From Faecalibacter macacae (GTDB lineage Bacteria > Bacteroidota > Bacteroidia > Flavobacteriales > Weeksellaceae): DNA of 64,000 bases. The DNA is taken from positions 632-64,631 of the forward strand of contig NZ_RDOJ01000012.1 of assembly GCF_003687725.1 (NCBI RefSeq), in the 5' to 3' direction. The notes under the pieces were generated by a model that made no database searches, was not told the DNA's origin, and saw nothing but the letters and a program-made list of their open reading frames with translations. Positions 8,886 to 17,331 of the stretch are shown piece by piece (the first letter of the stretch is position 1; the number at the start of each line of letters is the position of its first letter). The translations under genes were made by a program, and so were the position numbers.

Positions 8886-9722
8886 TTGAAAGTATATATA
8901 GCATTATTAATAGGGATGTTTAGTGTTTTTGCACTAGGACAAGGAAAAGAAAATAAAGGTAAATTTTATGTTTACTGGGGATGGAATAATGGGCAATACT
9001 CTAAATCAGATATTAGATTTAAGGGAGATAATTACGACTTTACTTTAGACAATGTAGTTGCTCATGATCGTCAATCAGATTTTGGTTTAAAATTCATTAA
9101 TCCTGCTGAAATGACAATTCCTCAATACAATTTTAGATTAGGATATTTTTTCCATGATAATTGGAACATTTCATTTGGTATTGATCACATGAAATATGTA
9201 ATGGATCAAAATCAATTTGCTAAAATGAATGGTTATATCAATAATGGTTCTGAATTTGATGGTTCATATTCTAATCATGATATGCAATTAACTGAAGATT
9301 TCCTAAAATTTGAACATACAGATGGTTTAAATTATGCGAATATCGAAATTCGTCGTTTTGATAATTTAGTTCATTTCCCAATTTCAAAAAATGGAAAAGG
9401 AATAGATGTTAATTTAACAGAAGGTATCGGTGGTGGTATTTTGTATCCAAAAACAAATACGACTTTAATGGGACAAGATCGTTATGATGAGTTTCATTTA
9501 TCTGGTTTTGGAGTAGGAGCGATGGTAGGTATTAACTTCACTTTCTGGGATTATTTCTTTATTCAAGCAGAGTTAAAAGGTGGATATATTGATATGGATG
9601 ATATTCGTACTACAAGTTCAAAATCTGATAAAGCACAACAAGATTTCTTTTATTCTCAGCAAAACATTGTTTTCGGAGCAATTATTCCTGTATTTACACC
9701 AAAGAAGCAAATTAACTTTTAA
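8886..9722 (+). CDS. Predicted outer-membrane beta-barrel protein (TTG start)
   Basis: A 278-aa protein with signal peptide MKVYIALLIGMFSVFALGQ if translation begins at TTG 8886. No ATG lies before the signal peptide, and the promoter at 8841-8870 excludes an earlier start. The mature part is rich in alternating aromatic and polar residues (for example KFYVYWGWNNGQYS, YNFRLGYFFHDNWNISFGID), repeated Gly, and a last strand ending in KQINF, typical of an outer-membrane barrel with a terminal Phe. Family and substrate not recognised. It is a single gene between a divergent secreted protein and an independent peptidase gene. Confidence 0.75.
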   Translation: MKVYIALLIGMFSVFALGQGKENKGKFYVYWGWNNGQYSKSDIRFKGDNYDFTLDNVVAHDRQSDFGLKFINPAEMTIPQYNFRLGYFFHDNWNISFGIDHMKYVMDQNQFAKMNGYINNGSEFDGSYSNHDMQLTEDFLKFEHTDGLNYANIEIRRFDNLVHFPISKNGKGIDVNLTEGIGGGILYPKTNTTLMGQDRYDEFHLSGFGVGAMVGINFTFWDYFFIQAELKGGYIDMDDIRTTSSKSDKAQQDFFYSQQNIVFGAIIPVFTPKKQINF

Positions 9723-9745
9723 TAGAAGTTTTTAGATAGATCATA

Positions 9746-9778
9746 TAAAAAGTCATTACAATAAGTAGTGGCTTTTTT
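9746..9778 (+). terminator. Terminator after the outer-membrane protein gene
   Basis: A 12-bp stem with two G-T pairs (about 9746-9758 with 9766-9777), 7-nt loop, then a T-run. Confidence 0.7.
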
Positions 9779-9841
9779 ATTTTCGATTGGTATTATTAAA
9801 AATGAAAAGGGTACATTTACCATAGAATACGTTGAATTATT

Positions 9842-11716
9842 ATGAATAGATTTTCTTTTTTAGTAGCAAGTTTAATTTTGTCTACTTCGGCTATGGCTCA
9901 AAAAGTGATGACACCAGAGTTATTATGGCAAGTAAAAAAAGTTTCGCCAGTTGGTGTAACAAAGGATAAAAAAAATGTAGTTTATAAAGTAACTTCTACA
10001 AACGTAAAAACGCAAGAAGATACAACTAAGACTTATATTATTTCTTTAGCAGGTGGTAAAGCATCTGAAATAAAAGAATATAAGAATTTAATTGAAGATA
10101 CTTCAGTTTCTAAAAATGGATTAAAAGCTGAAACTGAAGAAGTAAAACTTCAGAAAGTTTTTGGGCAAGATTATTATCCAGAAATGGACAAATCAAATGT
10201 TCAGATTTATAACGAATTAAATTATAGACATTGGGATACTTGGAACGATGGTAAATACGAGCATTTATTTGTTACAAATTCAAATGAAAAATTAGATATT
10301 TTAAAGGATCAACCATATAGCGTTAGCGAATATGTTTGGACACCTGATGGATCTAAAATTTTATACGTTTCTAAAAAGAAATTTGGTGTTGATTACGCAA
10401 CTAGTACAAATACTGATATTTACGAATATAATTTAGCTACAAAAGAAACTAAAAATATAACAGAAGGAAAAATGGGTTATGATAACACACCAAGTTTTTC
10501 TTCTCAAGGCGATTTAGCTTTTTTATCGATGGAGCGTGATGGCTACGAAGCTGATAAAAATGACTTAATCGTTCGCAAAGGTGATATTGAAATTAATTTA
10601 ACTAAGAATTGGGACGGAACTGTTGGAGGTTATAAATGGGCTGAAGATGGTAAGAAAATCTATTTCAATGCTGCAGTTGGCGGAACAATGCAATTATTTG
10701 AAGTTGATGTAAATTTCAAAACAAAAAAAATACCTTCAGTTAAACAAATTACAAAAGGTCAATTTGATATTGCGGGTCTGTATTCAATAGTAGGAGATAA
10801 AGCTATTGTATCTAAAACGGATATGAATCATGCCGCTGAAATTTATTCAGTTGATTTAAAATCAGGAGCTTTAACTCAATTAACTAACGAGAATAAGGAA
10901 TTATTTGATTCTATTGCTAAAAGTAAAGTAGAGGCGCGTACAATTAAAACAACAGACGGAAAAGATATGTTGGCGTGGGTGATTTATCCACCAGATTTTG
11001 ATCCAACTAAAAAATATCCAACTTTATTATACTGTCAAGGTGGTCCACAATCTGCCTTAACTCAATATTATTCTACACGTTGGAATTTCCAATTGATGGC
11101 TGCGCAAGGTTATATCGTAATTGCTCCAAATCGTCGTGGTATGCCTGGACATGGAGTAGAATGGAACGAGCAAATTTCTAAAGATTGGGGTGGACAAGTA
11201 ATGCAAGATTACTTAGCAGCTATCGACGATTTATCTAAAGAGTCTTATGTAGATAAAGATCGTTTAGGAGCTATTGGAGCATCTTATGGAGGATATTCAG
11301 TTTATTACTTAGCTGGAATTCACGAAGGTCGTTTCAAATCATTTATTTCTCACAACGGAGTATTTAACTTAAAATCTATGTACGGAACAACAGAAGAAGT
11401 TTTCTTTACAAATTGGGATGCAGGTGGTGCTTATTGGGAAACTGATAATAAAGTAGCTCAGAAAACATATTCTCAATTCGACCCAAGTAATCCAGCTTTA
11501 TTAAATAAATGGAATACGCCAATGTTAGTTTATATTGGAGGAAAAGATTACCGTGTACCAATGGGACAAGGACAAGAGGCTTTTCAAGTTTTACAATTAA
11601 AAGGAATTAAATCAAGAATGGTTTATTTCCCTGAAGAAAATCACTGGATCTTAAAACCTCAAAATTCAGTGATTTGGCATACAGAGTTTTATAAATGGTT
11701 AAAGGAAACTTTATAA
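9842..11716 (+). CDS. S9 family prolyl-oligopeptidase-like dipeptidyl peptidase, secreted
   Basis: A 624-aa exported serine peptidase. Signal peptide 1-19 (ends SAMAQ). Residues about 20-370 form a beta-propeller-like region with TolB/DPP repeats, and about 380-624 an alpha/beta hydrolase. The triad is intact: S481 in GASYGGYS, D569 in GGKDYRVP, H601 in EENHW. It resembles acylaminoacyl/dipeptidyl peptidases (DPP5 type) that trim peptides in the periplasm of asaccharolytic Bacteroidetes, fitting with the S46 enzyme elsewhere in the window. Monocistronic with its own terminator. Confidence 0.92.
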   Translation: MNRFSFLVASLILSTSAMAQKVMTPELLWQVKKVSPVGVTKDKKNVVYKVTSTNVKTQEDTTKTYIISLAGGKASEIKEYKNLIEDTSVSKNGLKAETEEVKLQKVFGQDYYPEMDKSNVQIYNELNYRHWDTWNDGKYEHLFVTNSNEKLDILKDQPYSVSEYVWTPDGSKILYVSKKKFGVDYATSTNTDIYEYNLATKETKNITEGKMGYDNTPSFSSQGDLAFLSMERDGYEADKNDLIVRKGDIEINLTKNWDGTVGGYKWAEDGKKIYFNAAVGGTMQLFEVDVNFKTKKIPSVKQITKGQFDIAGLYSIVGDKAIVSKTDMNHAAEIYSVDLKSGALTQLTNENKELFDSIAKSKVEARTIKTTDGKDMLAWVIYPPDFDPTKKYPTLLYCQGGPQSALTQYYSTRWNFQLMAAQGYIVIAPNRRGMPGHGVEWNEQISKDWGGQVMQDYLAAIDDLSKESYVDKDRLGAIGASYGGYSVYYLAGIHEGRFKSFISHNGVFNLKSMYGTTEEVFFTNWDAGGAYWETDNKVAQKTYSQFDPSNPALLNKWNTPMLVYIGGKDYRVPMGQGQEAFQVLQLKGIKSRMVYFPEENHWILKPQNSVIWHTEFYKWLKETL

Positions 11717-11728
11717 TATAATAAATCT

Positions 11729-11755
11729 AAAGCGAGTAATTTTACTCGCTTTTTT
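11729..11755 (+). terminator. Terminator after the S9 peptidase gene
   Basis: A 10-bp stem (11729-11738 with 11743-11752), 4-nt loop and T-run. Confidence 0.85.
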
Positions 11756-11875
11756 AATTTATTGATTTTTAGATAATTGAATTTTTAAAAGTAGATTAGT
11801 TATTATATTCTTACTTGTTTTTTTGTATTGTATAATTAAAGGTCGTAAATTCAGACTTGGAATAAAATCCGTATT

Positions 11876-12577
11876 ATGAGTAAAGAGAATAACAAAATAT
11901 ATTTCAGTAATAGCCCATTTATCAACGGACATAAAGTGGTAGATTTTGTTTGGAATGCACGATTAGATGAGAATTATAACATCGTAATGGATCTTCATCT
12001 TGAATCAGATCAATACGATGAAGAAGATGAATATGCAGATATTATAGAAGAAATTGATGATGTTTCTGATGAGATGACTGAAAAGTCACATTGGATTAAT
12101 TATGACCACTGTGTTTTGTCAAGTACTTTCTGGGCAAACAAAGGAATTCCAATTGCATCGGATGCAGACAAATTAGATTTTGCTAATTTAAATAATCAGA
12201 CTTTTTTATTAGACACTTTACCAATTGATTTATCAAATCCAGAAGAAGATTTTGCATTCGGAATTTCAATGTTAGGAAAAGACGTTGTTGTAAATAATGA
12301 AATTACTTTTTTAGATACAGAAGAATTTGGAGTTTTTGATATAAAATGGAAAGGTAAAGTGGTTAACACTTATGTAGGCGAAAATATTATCGATTACGAT
12401 TTTTATGTTTATATGAAAAGAATCAAATTTGGTGGAATTAAAATTGATTCAAGCTTGAAATCAGAAGAAGTTTTCAAATTCTTTAATTCTAAATTAGTTA
12501 ATATTGATGAATTTGAATTAATAGAAACAGAAGAAAACTCACTTGAAGATTATATACTACGACTTAAAATGAAATAA
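11876..12577 (+). CDS. Unknown 233-aa protein upstream of the phytochrome
   Basis: I do not recognise a family. The protein has no signal peptide or membrane segment, is acidic (a run QYDEEDEYADIIEEIDD near residues 45-60), and appears to be mixed alpha/beta. It ends 33 bp before the bacteriophytochrome gene with no terminator between, so the two are probably co-transcribed. That makes it a candidate signalling partner of the phytochrome, which has no receiver domain or response regulator beside it. This role is inference from position only. Confidence 0.75.
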   Translation: MSKENNKIYFSNSPFINGHKVVDFVWNARLDENYNIVMDLHLESDQYDEEDEYADIIEEIDDVSDEMTEKSHWINYDHCVLSSTFWANKGIPIASDADKLDFANLNNQTFLLDTLPIDLSNPEEDFAFGISMLGKDVVVNNEITFLDTEEFGVFDIKWKGKVVNTYVGENIIDYDFYVYMKRIKFGGIKIDSSLKSEEVFKFFNSKLVNIDEFELIETEENSLEDYILRLKMK

Positions 12578-12610
12578 TACTTAATCTAATTCTAATACCT
12601 AAACGAATTA

Positions 12611-14809
12611 ATGAATAATCTAAAATTTCAAACCTGCGAGGATGAGCCGATTCATTTTTTAAATGAAATAAACGATTTAGGATACGTTATTGGCGTTGAT
12701 GTTACTTCATTTGAAATTAAATTCGTGTCTGAGAATATCACAGAGATTTTAAACAATCAATATTCACTTGATCAGATTTTAGGTTCTGAATTAAATGATT
12801 TATTTCAATTCGATATAGATTTTACTTCAATACATCATAGAAAAGAAGGAAATTACCAAAAAGAATACTATTCAATCAATGGTAAAAGTTATTTTGTGAT
12901 TGTTTATCATTACCAAAATAACTTTTACATTGAATTGGAAGAAGATATAGATCCAGATTTCCGACCTTCATTTGATGTTTATGCTGAAAATATTTTGTTT
13001 TCAAATACAATAAAGGAAAACTGGCAAAAATTAATATCATCCATTAAATCTATTATAGGATATAACCGTGTTTTAGTTTACAAATTCTTAGAAGATGGAA
13101 GTGGAGTTTGTATTGCGGAGGAAGTAGACGAAGGATTTAAAAGTTATTTAGGTCTACATTTTCCTGAATTTGATATTCCTTCACAAGCAAGGTCACTTTA
13201 TTTAAAAAAAAGAAATAGATTGGTTTCTGATATTGATGGAAAAAGAGTCCAATTAGTATCAAAAAATAATGAATCTATCGATCTGACTCATTCAGAATTT
13301 AGAGCTTTATCCAAAGTACATTTACAATACTTGCGAAATTTTAATGCTAAAGCAAGTTTTTCAGTATCACTTGTTGTTAATGGTAAACTTTGGGGATTAG
13401 TTGCTTGTCATAACGAAAAGCCAAAACATATTCCAATCAATCTACGTTTACAATGTTTAGCATTAACAAAGTTATCTCGCGTTTCTTTTGTTAATTTTAA
13501 ATATGAAAAAGAAATAAAATTCAAACAAGAATTTAATTCTTTGCTAGTTCGTCTTAAAGAGACACTTCTAATTGAAGACGATTATGAAAAGATCATCAAT
13601 AATTTTGACGGAATGCTAAAATTCTCAAAAGCAGATGGTGTTGCTTTTGTAAAAGATGGTAAAATTTATAGTTATGGAGATGTACCATCTAATGAAGAGA
13701 TTTTAGTAATTAGACGTTGGGCTAAAGAAAATAAAGAGCTAGAATTATATGTATCAAATACGTTTTATAAAGATTTTGAATCTGAATTAAATATAGGTCC
13801 AAAAGCGGCAGGTGTTATCTTTAAATTTCTAAATAAAGACAATGGTAGCTTTTTAATTTGGACGAAAAAAGAAATGGAGAAAGCAATTGATTGGGCTGGA
13901 AATCCGAAAAAATTAAAATCTCATATTTCTGTTTATGATGGTATAAATAGTATAGAGCCAAGAAATGATTTTTCTCTTTGGCACGAAATTTCAAATAAAG
14001 AATCAAAAAGTTGGAAAAAGAAAGAAATTGAAGTTATTAAAGAAATTGTGACTTTAATTTTAGAAACTTCATTAACTAAATCGTTTAAAATTGCTGATTT
14101 GTACAATCAATTAAAAAATGTAAACGAAGAGTTAGATGCATTTTCATATACAATTTCTCATGATTTAAGAACACCATTAGCTGTAATGAAGTTGAATTGT
14201 CAAATGTTACAACGTTCTTTAGAAAAAGAGAATTTAAATTATGATCGATTAAAAAATGTGATTTTAGAAATTGATAATTTAACTGAAATGATGGAAGAAA
14301 TTTTGTTATTGAGTAAAATGAAAAAATCTGAAATTGTATTGCAAGAAATTAATTGTGATGAATTAATAAATAGGATTGTTTACGAATCTAAAATTTATAA
14401 TAATTTACCTAATACAGAAGTTGTATTAAATAATTTACATAATGTTTTTGCAGATAAAACGATGGCTTATGAAATCTTTTTGAATGTGATAAATAATGCA
14501 ATTAAATACTCTTCTAAAGCTGATAAACCAAGAGTTGAAATTAGCTCGGAATCGGAAAAAGACTTTATTACTTATAAAATAAAGGATAACGGAATTGGAA
14601 TAAAAGAATCGGATAGAGAGAAAATGTTTAAATTATTTTCTCGAATGAGTAATACTGATGGATTTCGAGGAAGTGGCGTAGGGTTGTCTATTGTTTATCG
14701 TATGATGGCAAGATTAGACGGAACGATAGAATATACAAGTAAAGAAAATATAGGTACAGAATTTATTATGAAATTCAAAATACCAACATTAAAAAAGGGA
14801 ATCAATTGA
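12611..14809 (+). CDS. bphP: Bacteriophytochrome sensor histidine kinase
   Basis: A 732-aa red/far-red photoreceptor kinase with order PAS-GAF-PHY-HisKA-HATPase. The biliverdin-linking Cys is C9 in TCEDEPIHF. The GAF domain keeps D188 in FDIPSQAR, H237 in KVHLQYLRN and H267 in VACHN, all chromophore-pocket positions. The PHY tongue has PRNDF (450-454). The kinase has H517 in SHDLRTPL, N-box NNAIKYSS, DNGIGI and GSGVGLSI. The usual QPHG after the Cys motif is replaced (INDLGY), a mild oddity. No response regulator is adjacent. A heme oxygenase that could make biliverdin is at 41659. The stop codon lies inside the terminator stem. Confidence 0.92.
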   Translation: MNNLKFQTCEDEPIHFLNEINDLGYVIGVDVTSFEIKFVSENITEILNNQYSLDQILGSELNDLFQFDIDFTSIHHRKEGNYQKEYYSINGKSYFVIVYHYQNNFYIELEEDIDPDFRPSFDVYAENILFSNTIKENWQKLISSIKSIIGYNRVLVYKFLEDGSGVCIAEEVDEGFKSYLGLHFPEFDIPSQARSLYLKKRNRLVSDIDGKRVQLVSKNNESIDLTHSEFRALSKVHLQYLRNFNAKASFSVSLVVNGKLWGLVACHNEKPKHIPINLRLQCLALTKLSRVSFVNFKYEKEIKFKQEFNSLLVRLKETLLIEDDYEKIINNFDGMLKFSKADGVAFVKDGKIYSYGDVPSNEEILVIRRWAKENKELELYVSNTFYKDFESELNIGPKAAGVIFKFLNKDNGSFLIWTKKEMEKAIDWAGNPKKLKSHISVYDGINSIEPRNDFSLWHEISNKESKSWKKKEIEVIKEIVTLILETSLTKSFKIADLYNQLKNVNEELDAFSYTISHDLRTPLAVMKLNCQMLQRSLEKENLNYDRLKNVILEIDNLTEMMEEILLLSKMKKSEIVLQEINCDELINRIVYESKIYNNLPNTEVVLNNLHNVFADKTMAYEIFLNVINNAIKYSSKADKPRVEISSESEKDFITYKIKDNGIGIKESDREKMFKLFSRMSNTDGFRGSGVGLSIVYRMMARLDGTIEYTSKENIGTEFIMKFKIPTLKKGIN

Positions 14810-14820
14810 TTCCCTTTTTT
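14791..14820. terminator. Perfect palindromic bidirectional terminator overlapping the bphP stop
   Basis: The 30 bp at 14791-14820 are a perfect palindrome with A-run and T-run ends. The bphP stop (14807-14809) sits at its centre. It serves both bphP and the convergent DUF4197 gene. Confidence 0.85.
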
Positions 14821-14828
14821 AATTGAAA

Positions 14829-15560
14829 TTATTTTTTGTCTTGTAAAGCAAATACTTGTTTTAATAAGTCTGTAGAACGTTGGGCAGAGTTATTTCTAAT
14901 ACCAGCTTCTTTTTCAGCAACCATATTAAAAACACCTTTTACAGCTTGTTCTGTAACGTAGCCATTTAAATCTGGGTTAATATTTTTTCCAGCTATAGCA
15001 TTATATTTTGTAATAATTTGGCTCCAAACTTTATCAGCACCAACTTTCCCTAAAGAATTAGCAACTTTTGGTTGAAAAGCAGCAGTTAATTGTGATGTAG
15101 TTTTTTGTTGTAAGTAATTTGTAGCAGCATTATCACCACCCATCAAAATTCCAGTTGCGTCTTGGAAAGACATTCCAGTAATCGCAGATTTGAAGATAGG
15201 AGCAGCTTCAGTAACTGCATCTCCAGCAGCTTCGTTTAATAAATTTAAACCTTTATCAGCTAAACTTCCTAATCCAACACTACGTAAAGTTTTTTCTACA
15301 CCTTGTAATTCTTCAGGTAATAAAATCTTGGCTAACGCATTATTTTTAAAACCATCTTTCTGACCAAGTTTTAAAATTCCTTCAGATAAACCTAAGTTTA
15401 AAGCTTCTTTTAATCCAGATGAAATCTGAGCGTTTGAAATTCCATTTAATCCACCAACCTGATTGATCATTCCAGAAATTTGTGAAGCAGTTTGTAACTC
15501 AGCACACCCTGAGAATAAAAATAGTCCAGATAGTAAAAGTGGTAAGTATATTTTTTTCAT
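14829..15560 (-). CDS. DUF4197 lipoprotein
   Basis: A 243-aa lipoprotein: the signal peptide ends in LFSGC, giving lipidation at C19. The rest is a helical, Ala/Gly/Leu-rich DUF4197 domain with repeated patterns such as ISSGLKEALNLGLSEGI, AAGDAVTEAAPIFKSAITGMS, and a C-terminal VTEQAVKGVFNMVAEKEAGIRNN signature. Function unknown; exported and probably anchored in the outer membrane. Single gene downstream of prfC, but separated from it by a terminator. Confidence 0.85.
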   Translation of the reverse strand: MKKIYLPLLLSGLFLFSGCAELQTASQISGMINQVGGLNGISNAQISSGLKEALNLGLSEGILKLGQKDGFKNNALAKILLPEELQGVEKTLRSVGLGSLADKGLNLLNEAAGDAVTEAAPIFKSAITGMSFQDATGILMGGDNAATNYLQQKTTSQLTAAFQPKVANSLGKVGADKVWSQIITKYNAIAGKNINPDLNGYVTEQAVKGVFNMVAEKEAGIRNNSAQRSTDLLKQVFALQDKK

Positions 15561-15593
15561 AGTTATTATAAATAAAATTGACTAATAGCAAAA

Positions 15594-15618
15594 AACGAAC
15601 CCTAAAGTAGGGTTCGTT
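15594..15618 (-). terminator. prfC terminator
   Basis: A 10-bp perfect stem (15594-15603 with 15609-15618) with 5-nt loop and a T-run on the minus-strand side. Confidence 0.8.
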
Positions 15619-15627
15619 ATAAATATT

Positions 15628-17214
15628 TTAAAATTCACTTACAAAGTGTAGTTTCACTGAAGGGAATTTTTCTTGTGTCATTTGAATTGTGAAAGCAGAA
15701 TCTGCTAAGAAAACCAATTGGTTATATTTATCACGAGCTAAATAACGTTGTTTTACACGTTTAAATTCTCTGAATTCTTCTGTGTTTTCGTCTTCAACCT
15801 CAACCCAACAAGCTTTGTGTACAGAAAATGGTTCGTAAGTAGCTTTTGCTCCATATTCATGCTCTAAACGATATTGAATTACTTCATACTGTAATGCACC
15901 AACTGTACCGATAACTTTACGGTTATTCATTTCTAATGTAAATAACTGCGCAACACCTTCGTCCATTAATTGGTCGATACCTTTTTCTAATTGCTTAGCT
16001 TTCATTGGATCAGCATTGTTGATGTAACGGAAATGTTCCGGAGAGAATGCAGGAATTCCTTTGAAATTGAATTTTTCACCAGCAGTTAATGTATCACCAA
16101 TACGGAAGTTACCTGTATCATGTAAACCTACAATATCACCAGCAAATGATTCATCTACTACTTCTTTTTTGTCTGCGAAGAACGCATTAGGAGAAGCAAA
16201 TTTCATCGATTTTCCGTTTCTTACGTGTAAGTAATTTGTATTACGTTCAAATTTTCCAGAAACGATCTTTACGAACGCTAAACGGTCACGGTGTTTAGGA
16301 TCCATATTCGCGTGAATTTTGAATACGAAACCAGAGAATTTATTTTCGTATGGCTCTATAATTCTTACGTCAGTCTCTTTAGATTGTGGAGTAGGAGCGA
16401 TATCTACGAAAGCGTTTAATAATTCGCGAACTCCAAAATTATTTAATGCAGAACCAAAGAATACAGGTTGTAAATTACCTTTCATGTATTCTTCGTTATC
16501 AAATTCTGGGTAAACTCCGTTAACTAAATCTAATTCGTTACGTAAGTTTTCAGCATAATCTGTTCCGATTAAAGTATCTAAATCTGGACTAGCTAAATCT
16601 TCAATTTGTGTAGTTTCAGAAATTTTTTGTTTGTTATCTCCTGTAAAGATGTTGATGTTTTTCTCCCAAATGTTATAAATACCTTTGAAAGTTGCACCAA
16701 TACCAATTGGCCAAGATAATGGAGTTACAGATAAACCTAATTTAGTTTCTACTTCGTCCATTAAGTCGAAAGCGTCTTTACCTTCACGGTCCATTTTGTT
16801 AATGAATACTAACATAGGAATGTTACGCATACGACAAACTTCAACTAATTTGATTGTTTGTTCCTCAACCCCTTTCGCAACGTCGATTACAACAATTGCT
16901 GAATCTACTGCTGTTAAAGTTCGATAAGTATCCTCTGCGAAATCCTTGTGCCCAGGAGTATCTAAGATGTTAATCTTTTTACCTTTATATTCGAATGCTA
17001 AAACAGAAGTAGCTACCGAGATACCACGTTGACGCTCGATCTCCATGAAATCGGAAGTTGCACCTTTTTTAATTTTATTACTTTTTACGGCTCCCGCTTC
17101 TTGGATAGCTCCACCAAATAATAATAATTTTTCTGTTAAAGTTGTTTTTCCGGCATCAGGATGGGCAATGATACCAAAAGTTTTACGTTTATTTATTTCT
17201 TGTTCTAAAGACAT
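15628..17214 (-). CDS. prfC: Peptide chain release factor 3
   Basis: A 528-aa GTPase that recycles RF1/RF2 from the ribosome after termination. The G1 motif is AHPDAGKTTL (residues about 17-26), switch II DTPGHKDFAEDTYRTL, and NKMDREG. The remainder matches the RF3 beta-barrel and C-terminal domains, and length is standard. Single gene with its own terminator. Confidence 0.96.
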   Translation of the reverse strand: MSLEQEINKRKTFGIIAHPDAGKTTLTEKLLLFGGAIQEAGAVKSNKIKKGATSDFMEIERQRGISVATSVLAFEYKGKKINILDTPGHKDFAEDTYRTLTAVDSAIVVIDVAKGVEEQTIKLVEVCRMRNIPMLVFINKMDREGKDAFDLMDEVETKLGLSVTPLSWPIGIGATFKGIYNIWEKNINIFTGDNKQKISETTQIEDLASPDLDTLIGTDYAENLRNELDLVNGVYPEFDNEEYMKGNLQPVFFGSALNNFGVRELLNAFVDIAPTPQSKETDVRIIEPYENKFSGFVFKIHANMDPKHRDRLAFVKIVSGKFERNTNYLHVRNGKSMKFASPNAFFADKKEVVDESFAGDIVGLHDTGNFRIGDTLTAGEKFNFKGIPAFSPEHFRYINNADPMKAKQLEKGIDQLMDEGVAQLFTLEMNNRKVIGTVGALQYEVIQYRLEHEYGAKATYEPFSVHKACWVEVEDENTEEFREFKRVKQRYLARDKYNQLVFLADSAFTIQMTQEKFPSVKLHFVSEF

Positions 17215-17331
17215 TCTTTACAATTTTCAGATTGCAAAGATAATTTTTTCTATACGATTATTAAAGTCTGAATAGAAACATTTCTTTTACAATTAATAAT
17301 TAATGATATTTACAAATATTAAACCTAGTAG

